Part shown: piece after piece, positions 8,589-15,615 of the stretch | How the letters are laid out: the number at the start of each line of letters is the position of its first letter | How positions within the stretch are numbered: position 1 is the stretch's first letter | Source: Caryophanales bacterium UBA2450 | GTDB lineage: Bacteria > Bacillota_I > Bacilli_A > RFN20 > CAG-826 | Assembly (NCBI GenBank): GCA_002342545.1 | Contig: DDQE01000048.1 | Location: forward strand, 1-45,573 | Direction: 5' to 3' | Length of the DNA: 45,573 nucleotides | Translations under genes and position numbers: made by a program | The notes under the pieces: generated by a model | Told to the model about the DNA's origin: nothing | Databases searched by the model: none | What the model saw: the letters and a program-made list of their open reading frames with translations, nothing else

Positions 8589-8589
8589 A

Positions 8590-9675
8590 ATGAAAAATAT
8601 CGTCCTCTTTGGTGGTGCATTTGATCCAATTCATAATGGGCATATAAATATGGCCAATCAAGCATCAATCCAGTTAGATGCCGATATTTTCTTTATTCCG
8701 GCAAAGATTTCTGTGTGGAAAAAAGAATCTGCACCAATTGAAGATAAAATTAAGATGGTGGAACTTGCAATTAAAGATAATCCTAGGTTTCATTTATCTA
8801 GATTCGAAGCTGATTCTAAAGAATCCGTAAACTATTCAATAGATACCGTTAAGCATTTTAAAAAAGAATATCCTGATAGCAATCTATTCTATTTAATTGG
8901 CACCGATCACGTTAATAGTTTCCATAAATGGAAAGACGCTAAAGAACTATCAAAATTAGCTAAAATTATTTATTTTAAGCGCCCAGAAATGGTGGTGGAT
9001 TTAAATAATGTCAAAGAATATGAAATGGTGGAGATTAGCGGATTACTAAACGACGAATCTTCAACCGAGATTAGAGAATTAAAATCTTTGGACACTCTTG
9101 ATTTAGTTATTGATTATATAATCAATAATCGCCTATATTTCATGAAAAAGATAGCTTCTTACATGAGTGAAAAAAGATTGGTCCACACAATTAGTACAGC
9201 AAAACTTTCATATGAGATAGCTTTGGCAAATAATCTTGTAGACGCAAAGAAAACACTTATTGCAGCCCTGTTACATGATATTGGAAAAGAAATGCCAATT
9301 AGCGAACAAAAGAAGATTATGGAATCATATTTCAAAGAATACATTGATTATCCACCAATCATTTACCATCAATTTATTGGTGCATATCTAGCAGAAAAAG
9401 ACTTTGGAATTACAGATCCAGTGATTTTAGATGCGATTAAGTATCACACAACAGCAAACTCTAATATGTCTGATGTAGCAATTATTGTACATTGCGCAGA
9501 TAAAATAGAACCAACAAGAGGATTTAAGTCTGAAAATCTAATAAATTCACTAAAAAGTAGTTTAAATAATGGTTTTGTTGATGTCTTGCATTCAAATATC
9601 GAATATTATGAAAGACACGGCATTGATTATAGAAACAATTTGCAGATGGCTTGTCTTAATCAATATTTAAAATAA
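8590..9675 (+). CDS. nadD: Fused nicotinate-nucleotide adenylyltransferase / YqeK HD hydrolase
   Basis: One 361-residue chain joins two proteins that are separate neighbours in Bacillus. Residues 1-185 are NadD, making deamido-NAD from nicotinate mononucleotide and ATP: GGAFDPIHNGH (8-18) with the HxGH site and SSTEIR (157-162). Residues about 190-361 are YqeK, an HD-domain hydrolase shown in other species to split Ap4A into ADP. Metal and active-site candidates are His199, His229-Asp230, His260, His286 and Asp304. Translation begins one base after yhbY with no clear Shine-Dalgarno, suggesting coupling. The fusion is known in Mollicutes. The rsfS gene that usually follows is absent. Confidence 0.95.
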   Translation: MKNIVLFGGAFDPIHNGHINMANQASIQLDADIFFIPAKISVWKKESAPIEDKIKMVELAIKDNPRFHLSRFEADSKESVNYSIDTVKHFKKEYPDSNLFYLIGTDHVNSFHKWKDAKELSKLAKIIYFKRPEMVVDLNNVKEYEMVEISGLLNDESSTEIRELKSLDTLDLVIDYIINNRLYFMKKIASYMSEKRLVHTISTAKLSYEIALANNLVDAKKTLIAALLHDIGKEMPISEQKKIMESYFKEYIDYPPIIYHQFIGAYLAEKDFGITDPVILDAIKYHTTANSNMSDVAIIVHCADKIEPTRGFKSENLINSLKSSLNNGFVDVLHSNIEYYERHGIDYRNNLQMACLNQYLK

Positions 9676-9700
9676 TAAGAATAAGCATTAATTTATATTG

Positions 9701-9725
9701 ATCCGCCATTATGGTGGATTTTTTC
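9701..9725 (+). terminator. Rho-independent terminator of the yqeG-nadD operon
   Basis: ATCCGCC (9701-9707) pairs with GGTGGAT (9713-9719) with one G-U pair around a five-base loop, followed by six T residues. It is 25 bases past the stop. Confidence 0.85.
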
Positions 9726-9846
9726 TTGATAATGACTACTTCGCATAATAGACATTATGTTAACTAATCTAATAAAAAAGTATGATTAAATCTAAATAAA
9801 CATTTTTATATATTTGTAGATTTATTCTATATTTCTGACTTTCTTT

Positions 9847-9873
9847 AATAAAAATAATCCACATTTCTGTGAA
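9847..9873 (-). terminator. Probable terminator of the Crp-family gene
   Basis: On the minus strand TTCACA and TGTGGA (9873-9868 and 9863-9858) pair around a GAAA tetraloop and run into TTATTTTTATT. The stem is only six pairs with one G-U, so strength is modest. Confidence 0.55.
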
Positions 9874-9881
9874 TTATCCAC

Positions 9882-9901
9882 CTACTAATTATCTACTAAT
9901 T
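9882..9901 (-). repeat. 11-bp-period AATTAGTAG repeat, copy C
   Basis: Two exact minus-strand AATTAGTAG units (9893-9901 and 9882-9890) with an 11-base period lie directly after the stop of the Crp-family gene. On the plus strand the array is preceded at once by TTATCCACC, one base from the DnaA-box consensus TTATCCACA. Confidence 0.6.
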
Positions 9902-9907
9902 TTATTA

Positions 9908-10492
9908 TTACACCACTAATTTTAATGTTTTGCTTACTTGCGTGATTTTCTTTTCTTTTACCATTTTTGTTATTGTTCTACTTAACGATTCACGCGTTAA
10001 ATATAACTCATTTGCCAGCTTTGTTATTGATTTACATGTTATTTTTCCTTTGTTAAATGTAAGATAATAAGCCAATCTGTCTTCTGCGCTACTAATTGTT
10101 AATAATTTGATCTTAAAATTTAAGTTTTTTGAAAAATCTGATTGTTGAGTCAAATATAAAACTAATAATTCATCATCTTGTTTTAGCAATTTTAAAAGGT
10201 TTTCTCTATTTATAAACCATATTTCTGATTGTTTTTGAGAAATAACATCTCCTCTGTATCTTGGCGTTGAAGAAAAAACGAGGTTGTTGCCAAACATCTG
10301 ACCTTCTTCTAAAACGTTATATGTAACTTCTTTTCCATTTGCAAAATATGATTTAATGCTTATTTCTCCGCTTTTAACAATACCAACGGAAATGCATGTA
10401 TCATTTTCAAAGAAAATAGTCTCTTGTGGCTTGTATGTCCTTTTCTCTAGGTATTGAGGGTATTTATTTAGTAAATTAATTAGATTATTCAT
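9908..10492 (-). CDS. Crp/Fnr family transcription regulator
   Basis: A 194-residue one-component regulator. Residues about 15-110 form the cyclic-nucleotide-binding-type beta barrel (GIVKSGEISIKSYFANGKEV, then LEEGQMFGNN). A dimerisation helix follows, and the C-terminal winged helix has the recognition segment LANELYLTRESLSRTITKM. There is no FNR-type cysteine cluster: only two cysteines are present and they are not at the N terminus. The canonical cAMP contact residues are also not clear, so the signal is unknown. It is divergent from the lipoprotein gene, and the shared 66-base gap contains a perfect TGATT-type palindrome, implying autoregulation and control of the transporter. Confidence 0.9.
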   Translation of the reverse strand: MNNLINLLNKYPQYLEKRTYKPQETIFFENDTCISVGIVKSGEISIKSYFANGKEVTYNVLEEGQMFGNNLVFSSTPRYRGDVISQKQSEIWFINRENLLKLLKQDDELLVLYLTQQSDFSKNLNFKIKLLTISSAEDRLAYYLTFNKGKITCKSITKLANELYLTRESLSRTITKMVKEKKITQVSKTLKLVV

Positions 10493-10496
10493 TTTC

Positions 10497-10510
10497 GTGA
10501 TTCAAATCAC
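10497..10510. promoter_or_regulatory. Palindromic Crp/Fnr-type operator
   Basis: GTGATT and AATCAC flank a CA centre, giving TGATT-N2-AATCA, which resembles FNR/Crp-family half-sites. The centre is about 40 bases upstream of the predicted lipoprotein start site. The palindrome also covers the predicted start site of the regulator gene itself, five bases before its ATG. Confidence 0.65.
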
Positions 10511-10514
10511 ATTT

Positions 10515-10543
10515 ATTATATCTATTTTTATATAAAATAACAA
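10515..10543 (-). promoter_or_regulatory. Predicted promoter of the Crp-family gene
   Basis: On the minus strand TTGTTA (10543-10538), a 17-base spacer and TATAAT (10520-10515). The start would fall near 10508, inside the palindrome, which suits repression by the bound regulator. Confidence 0.65.
10531..10536 (+). promoter_or_regulatory. -10 box for the lipoprotein-permease operon
   Basis: TATAAA with no good -35 at the expected place (10508-10513 reads CACATT). An upstream activator site centred at 10503.5 is well placed to substitute for it. The start is predicted near 10543, followed by GAGG at 10546-10549. Confidence 0.5.
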
Positions 10544-10558
10544 TCGAGGTATTAAACT

Positions 10559-11494
10559 ATGAAAAAAATTACACTATTGATTCCAACAATTGCATTAATT
10601 GCCAGTTGCGGAGGTACTAATCCTTCTTTAAGACAAACTGATTTAAAAATTATTTCTCCTACAGGAGCTCCAGCGGTATCTATGTATAACTTTGTTAATG
10701 GACTCCACACTGTTTTAAAACCTGCCGCTGAATTACTTCCAGAATTTGGAAAAGATAATTATGACATTATTGTTGCTCCTGCTAAAGGCGGATTAACAAA
10801 GATTGTTAAGACTAATGCTAATTATCAAATGGCTGCGGTCGTTACCTTTGGTAACTTTGCTTTAGTGTCTACTGGTAAAGATGATAATAACACCTTAGAT
10901 GCTGGCGACAACGTTTTAATTTTCCAAAAAGAGGATATCCCTGGCTCTGTATTTAATTATTTATATGGTGATTTAGGATTAAATATCTATGATGTGGCGG
11001 ATGTTTCGGCAACTGTAGGACCATTAAATACTAGTTCAATCACTATTGGTTCGGAGACTATTGAGCTTGATTATGTTTTCTCTGCTTATCCTGTAATTAG
11101 CAATGTAAAAAAGACATCTCAAGTCGTTGAAAAAGCCTCTAATGCTTTCGCTAAAAAGACAGGTGGAAAAAGAATTATCCAAGCAGCAGTTTTTATTAAT
11201 AAAAACTTAAGCAAGGAAAAAGCCGATGATTTCTTATCGTTATTAGAACAAGATATGACTTCTGCTGTAAGCGATCCAAACAATATTGTTTCGACTTTTA
11301 ATTTATTCGGCGGAGAATCAGAACAAAAGAATATGTTTGGTGTCGCTGCTAGTGCTGTTTATGATGCAATGATTGATAACAATGGATTGGGTTTAGGTTA
11401 TCTAAAAGCAAAAGACGCTAAAGAAGAAATTGATTATTTTATCAATGACATCTTGGATTTAAATTTGGAGTTAGATGAAGAAGTATATTACTAA
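10559..11494 (+). CDS. Lipoprotein, ABC transporter substrate-binding protein
   Basis: The N terminus is a lipoprotein signal: MKK, a hydrophobic stretch, and the lipobox IASC with Cys17. The mature part fits a periplasmic-type binding fold of the nitrate/sulfonate/thiamine-precursor class (NMT1/THI5-like): it starts LKIISPTGAPAVSMYNF, the usual position where such proteins begin their first strand. It also has VVTFGNFALVSTGKD and a central VFSAYPVI. The ligand cannot be read from the sequence. The gene overlaps the permease by 20 bases. GAGG lies nine bases before the ATG. Confidence 0.82.
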   Translation: MKKITLLIPTIALIASCGGTNPSLRQTDLKIISPTGAPAVSMYNFVNGLHTVLKPAAELLPEFGKDNYDIIVAPAKGGLTKIVKTNANYQMAAVVTFGNFALVSTGKDDNNTLDAGDNVLIFQKEDIPGSVFNYLYGDLGLNIYDVADVSATVGPLNTSSITIGSETIELDYVFSAYPVISNVKKTSQVVEKASNAFAKKTGGKRIIQAAVFINKNLSKEKADDFLSLLEQDMTSAVSDPNNIVSTFNLFGGESEQKNMFGVAASAVYDAMIDNNGLGLGYLKAKDAKEEIDYFINDILDLNLELDEEVYY

Positions 11495-12254
11495 TCGATA
11501 TTTTCTAACTTTCCTTGGCGTTATTCTATTCTTTTTACTGTGGTATCTAATATATATATTAGCAGGTAAAAGCATTTACGTTTTTCCTGATCCATTTACC
11601 ACGATTAAAAGATCTTTTGAATTATTTGGAGACGCTTATCTATATAAATGCATATGGGGTTCTTTATACCGTATGCTAATAGGCTTTGGAGTGGCCTCTA
11701 TTGTTGCTATTTTTATTGGGATGATTGTGGGCAATCATTTAAAACTTAAACATGTTTTTAATCCCACAATGATCGCTTTAAGAAGTATCCCTACTGCAGC
11801 AATTGTTTTCTTATTATTACATTTAGCAGGGTTTGATAACGCTGCTCCTTATGTAGTTGGTGTTATTGTTTTTCCAATGGTTTATGAAGCCACTGTTAGT
11901 GGATATCAGCACATTGATAAACAAGTTTTAATGGCAATGAAGCTTGATAATAACACAAGATTACAAAAGAATTATAAAGTCAAGCTTCCACTAAGCATGC
12001 CATATATCGCAGTTGGTCTAACAACTAGCTTCGCTCTATCTTTTAAGATAGAGATTATGGCAGAAACATTAACTTCCACTAGCCAATCATATGGTTTAGG
12101 AAGAGCAATCGCGGTTGAGTTTGCTAATCAAACAGATGGTCTAATCTCCACTTTTGCTTACGCTTTTATTGCCGTATTAATAATGCTTATTGTTTCGCTT
12201 CTAGTATTTATTTTAAAACGCACATTGCATATAAAAAACCCAGATGAGAATTAA
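11475..12254 (+). CDS. ABC transporter permease (SsuC/TauC/ThiX-like)
   Basis: A 259-residue inner-membrane permease of the binding-protein-dependent family with about six helices. The section around ALRSIPTAAIVFLLLHLAGF and the cytoplasmic coupling loop (about 160-185, VLMAMKLDN...KVKLPLSMPYIAVGL) are characteristic of SsuC/TauC-type permeases; the usual EAA-G loop is diverged. Translation starts inside the lipoprotein gene. No ATP-binding subunit gene lies next to it: the following gene is deoB on the other strand, so the ATPase must be encoded elsewhere or shared. Confidence 0.88.
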   Translation: MKKYITNRYFLTFLGVILFFLLWYLIYILAGKSIYVFPDPFTTIKRSFELFGDAYLYKCIWGSLYRMLIGFGVASIVAIFIGMIVGNHLKLKHVFNPTMIALRSIPTAAIVFLLLHLAGFDNAAPYVVGVIVFPMVYEATVSGYQHIDKQVLMAMKLDNNTRLQKNYKVKLPLSMPYIAVGLTTSFALSFKIEIMAETLTSTSQSYGLGRAIAVEFANQTDGLISTFAYAFIAVLIMLIVSLLVFILKRTLHIKNPDEN

Positions 12255-12273
12255 TCATCTGGATTATTTTTTT
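12240..12273. terminator. Bidirectional terminator between permease and deoB
   Basis: CCAGATGA (12240-12247) pairs perfectly with TCATCTGG (12255-12262). T runs follow on the plus strand, and GGGTTTTTT follows on the minus strand, so it can end both convergent transcripts. The permease stop codon lies in the loop. Confidence 0.85.
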
Positions 12274-12274
12274 G

Positions 12275-13492
12275 TTATTTTTTAAGAACTTCCACCATCG
12301 GCTTACCAACTAAATTGGCCGGCATTTTAAGATTGAAATTTTCTAGAATTGTGGCGCCAATATCACCAAAGCATTCTCTTTCTTCTAAATATTTTCCGTT
12401 TTTAATGCTTGGAGAATACATAAGTAGAGGAATCTTTTCTCTAGTGTGATCAGTTCCTGGCCAAGTTGGATCGTTACCGTGATCTGCGGTGATGATTAAT
12501 AAATCATCGTCTCTCATTTTAGAAACAAATTCACCGACTCTTTTATCAAATCTTTCTAAAGCCTCTCCATAACCAATTGGATTTCTTCTATGACCGTATT
12601 CACTATCGAATTCCACTAGGTTAACAAAACACATTCCGGTGAAATCATGATGTAATAATTCATCAATAGTTTTATCCATGCCGTCTTCATTAGAAACGGT
12701 CTTTTGGGTTTTACCAACTCCATAGCCGTCAAAGATATCACCTATTTTGCCAACACAACTAGTCATAAATCCATGCTCTTGCATGACATTCATTACTGTT
12801 GGTAACGTTGGTCTTAAAGCTAAATCATGTCTATTAGATGTTCTTTTGAATGTTTCTGGGGTTTTGCCAACATATGGACGGGCGATAACTCTTCCCACCA
12901 TCCATTCTGGTTTCATACAGATTTCTCTAGCTATTTCACAGCATCTATAAAGTTCTTCTAAACCAGTTACTTCTTCGCTTGCAGCGATTTGAAGGACTGA
13001 GTCGCTAGATGTATAAACAATAAGAGAATTATCTCTTATTTGTTCTTCGCCTAATTGTTTAATTATTTCTGTACCACTAGCAGCGCAGTTACCAATCACT
13101 TTATGTCCGGTTTTCTTTTCTAATTCATCAATTAATTCTTTTGGAAAGCCAGTATCTGTAAAAGTCTTAAATGGAACTTTAGTATAGATGCCCATCATTT
13201 CCCAGTGTCCTGTCATAGTGTCTTTACCGTTAGATACTTCTCTACTACGAGCCGCAAATGCATGTGGATGAGACACTTTTTTAGTTCCTTTAACATCAGT
13301 TAAGTCTGCAATACCCATTGCCTCCATATTTGGAATATGTAGTCCATTAGGCATCTTTTCAGAAATATGGGCAAAGGTATTACTGCCCCAATCACTATGT
13401 CCGGCATTGAAAAATTTATCAGCATCTGGTTCATAACCGACGCCAGCTGAATCAGCGACGATTACAAAAATTCTTTTATAAGGATATGACAT
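12275..13492 (-). CDS. deoB: Phosphopentomutase
   Basis: DeoB interconverts (deoxy)ribose-1-phosphate and (deoxy)ribose-5-phosphate, linking nucleoside salvage to central sugar metabolism. It belongs to the alkaline phosphatase-like superfamily. Metal ligands and the phosphothreonine are visible in the VADSAGVG start, KDTMTGHWEMMG (acceptor Thr) and ITADHGNDPTWPGTDHTREK near the C terminus. The 405-residue length is normal. GAGGT precedes the ATG. It is last in dinB-xerD-deoB, 28 bases after xerD. Confidence 0.97.
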   Translation of the reverse strand: MSYPYKRIFVIVADSAGVGYEPDADKFFNAGHSDWGSNTFAHISEKMPNGLHIPNMEAMGIADLTDVKGTKKVSHPHAFAARSREVSNGKDTMTGHWEMMGIYTKVPFKTFTDTGFPKELIDELEKKTGHKVIGNCAASGTEIIKQLGEEQIRDNSLIVYTSSDSVLQIAASEEVTGLEELYRCCEIAREICMKPEWMVGRVIARPYVGKTPETFKRTSNRHDLALRPTLPTVMNVMQEHGFMTSCVGKIGDIFDGYGVGKTQKTVSNEDGMDKTIDELLHHDFTGMCFVNLVEFDSEYGHRRNPIGYGEALERFDKRVGEFVSKMRDDDLLIITADHGNDPTWPGTDHTREKIPLLMYSPSIKNGKYLEERECFGDIGATILENFNLKMPANLVGKPMVEVLKK

Positions 13493-13520
13493 ATATTTCT
13501 TACCTCGAGACTATAATATA

Positions 13521-14402
13521 TTATTTTTTGTTAATAAACAAATCATATGCACTAATAATTCTATCCTTAGAAACATGTGTATAAATTTGTGTAGTTGCGA
13601 TATTAGCGTGCCCTAACATTTCTTGTACCGTTCTTAGTTGCGCTCCGCCTTCTAATAAGTGAGTGGCAAAACAATGTCTTAAAGTGTGAGGGGATATCTC
13701 TTTTTCAATGCCGACTTCAGAGGCATATTTTCTGATTTGCTTAAAGAAATAGACTCGGCTTAACGGTTTACCTTTCTTATTTAAGAAAAGATATTTAGAA
13801 TCTGCTCCATGGAATTTTCCTCTAACTTGATTAATGTATTTAACAACATATTCTAAAGCAAAGTCTCCCATTGGCACTTTTCTTTCTTTGGCGCCTTTGC
13901 CAAAAACAATCACGATCCCTTTTTTAAGATTAATATTGGCTTTTTCTAATTCTAGTAATTCAGAAACACGAAGCCCACTAGCATACATTAATTCCAACAT
14001 CGCCTTGTCTCTTATTCCACTAGGAGATTTCATGTTTGGAGCATCAAGTAACTTTTCTACTTCCTCAACCGATAAATAAGTTGGAAGAATCTTTTCCTTT
14101 TTTGGACCTTCTATTTCCGGAATCTCATCGTTATAATATCCATCTTTTTTTAAAAAGAGATAAAAATGCTTAATAGAAGCCGCTCTTCTTAAAGTGGTTG
14201 ATGGTTTTCTACCAAGACTTGCTCCATAAAGCATAAAAGAATTGATGTCATAAGGATTTAAGTCTTCGGTGTCTTTCTTGTCCTTAAAATATTTAAAAAA
14301 CAACTTTAAATCTGTTAAATAAGCATCAACAGTCTTTTTTGATAAACCCTTTTCCACTAGTAGATATTGGGCGAATAGATTAGTAGCGTCATTTATTTCC
14401 AT
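13521..14402 (-). CDS. xerD: Site-specific tyrosine recombinase XerD
   Basis: A 293-residue tyrosine recombinase with an N-terminal SAM-like core-binding domain (1-90) and a catalytic domain. The catalytic set is complete: Arg145 (SGLRVSEL), His239 and Arg242 (SPHTLRHCFATH), His265 (MLGHANIATTQ) and Tyr274 (IYTHV). Length and motif context fit XerD, which resolves chromosome dimers at dif, rather than a phage integrase. No dif-like site was recognised nearby. The start overlaps the end of dinB by 14 bases. Confidence 0.9.
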   Translation of the reverse strand: MEINDATNLFAQYLLVEKGLSKKTVDAYLTDLKLFFKYFKDKKDTEDLNPYDINSFMLYGASLGRKPSTTLRRAASIKHFYLFLKKDGYYNDEIPEIEGPKKEKILPTYLSVEEVEKLLDAPNMKSPSGIRDKAMLELMYASGLRVSELLELEKANINLKKGIVIVFGKGAKERKVPMGDFALEYVVKYINQVRGKFHGADSKYLFLNKKGKPLSRVYFFKQIRKYASEVGIEKEISPHTLRHCFATHLLEGGAQLRTVQEMLGHANIATTQIYTHVSKDRIISAYDLFINKK

Positions 14403-15573
14403 TTTTTACTTCACTCGCTCTTTTTAAATTTGCGCCTTTATAGCGACGATTTAAATCATTGATGATTAATTTAGTGCGATTCTCTTCTTCGTGTCTCTCG
14501 TAGTCAAATAAGGTCATTTGGATGGAAGAATCTTTAATACTGACAAGGTTTTGAAGCGTAACCCCAATAGCTCTTACGGTTAAATCGAGAAAATTACGTT
14601 CATAAAGTTTTAAAGCGGCATTAAGAATGTCTTTGCTGTCATTGGTTAATTTTTCTAGAGTTATCGATTTATTACGTGCCTGATAATTAGTGTCTCTTGC
14701 CATAATTTGAATGGTATTTCCGACCATTGAATCTTTTTTGGCGCGCATTGACACTTCTTCAGCAAGCATCATAAAAGTTTGTTTGATGATTTCAAATTGG
14801 TTTGTATCACTTTTTAAAGTTGTGGAATTACCCACTGATTTTGGATTTTCGTATTCGGTGATAATCTCATCTGACCCATAACCATTAATCCATAATTTTA
14901 ATTCATCGGCAAATTTGCCTAATATTTTTAATGTTGCTTCGTCATTGTTATTTAATCTATTAGCGAGATCACCAATTGTTTTTACTCCAATATGTTCTAA
15001 TCTAGGCGCTGTTTTCTTTCCTACGCCAAACATATCTTTAATTGGAAGCGGGTATAAGATATTTTTAATATCTTTTCTTCTAATAATTGTGACTCCCATT
15101 GGTTTTTTATAATCACTTCCCATTTTCGCTAAAAATTTGCTTGGACCCACTCCAATTGAACATTTAAGCCCAGTTTTTTTATATAGATCTAGTTGAATTG
15201 ATTTGAAGTATTCAATGACACTTTTCTTTCCTTTAACAGCATCAGTAAAGTCTGCGAAAAGTTCATCAATAGAAGCTGATTCAACTTTTGGAGTAATACT
15301 TCTAATATAGTTTTTGAATTGATGCGATAAAGTGATATAAAAACGATAATCAGGTGGAACAATTAATAAATTAGGACATAGCTTAACAGCTTTGTTCATT
15401 GGCATCGCACTGCTAACACCATATTTTCTTGCTTCATACGAGCAAGTTGAAACAACACCGCCTCTACCTAAGTGGCCTATCGCTACTGGTTTATTTTCTA
15501 AAGACGGATCCCTAATTTCTTCTGCTCTAACAAAAAAAGCATTTAAGTCAATATGGACAATTACTTTCGCCAT
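14389..15573 (-). CDS. dinB: DNA polymerase IV (Y family)
   Basis: DinB is a translesion polymerase. The palm residues are visible: Asp in VHIDLNAFF and the Asp-Glu pair in ASIDELFADF; the latter is less canonical than the usual SLDEAYLD. The sequence also has CSYEARKYGV, SIGVGPSKFLAKMGSDYKKP, a helix-hairpin-helix thumb (FGVGKKTAPRLEHIGV) and the little-finger domain. Near the C terminus, SIQMTLFDYE resembles the sliding-clamp-binding peptide QxxLF. At 394 residues it is complete. The likely -10 box ends only six bases from the ATG and no Shine-Dalgarno is present, so the transcript may be leaderless. Confidence 0.94.
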   Translation of the reverse strand: MAKVIVHIDLNAFFVRAEEIRDPSLENKPVAIGHLGRGGVVSTCSYEARKYGVSSAMPMNKAVKLCPNLLIVPPDYRFYITLSHQFKNYIRSITPKVESASIDELFADFTDAVKGKKSVIEYFKSIQLDLYKKTGLKCSIGVGPSKFLAKMGSDYKKPMGVTIIRRKDIKNILYPLPIKDMFGVGKKTAPRLEHIGVKTIGDLANRLNNNDEATLKILGKFADELKLWINGYGSDEIITEYENPKSVGNSTTLKSDTNQFEIIKQTFMMLAEEVSMRAKKDSMVGNTIQIMARDTNYQARNKSITLEKLTNDSKDILNAALKLYERNFLDLTVRAIGVTLQNLVSIKDSSIQMTLFDYERHEEENRTKLIINDLNRRYKGANLKRASEVKNGNK

Positions 15574-15579
15574 ATTTTC

Positions 15580-15608
15580 ATTATAAATGCATTAATATAT
15601 TATGTTAA
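15580..15608 (-). promoter_or_regulatory. Predicted promoter of dinB-xerD-deoB
   Basis: On the minus strand TTAACA (15608-15603), a 17-base spacer and TATAAT (15585-15580). Seven bases further on is position 15573, the first base of the dinB ATG. Confidence 0.6.
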
Positions 15609-15615
15609 CTAAAAG

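Noticed and set aside
13521..14402. Integrase of a mobile element
   Set aside because: Length, full XerD motif set and location between dinB and deoB indicate the housekeeping recombinase; no att repeats or element genes flank it.
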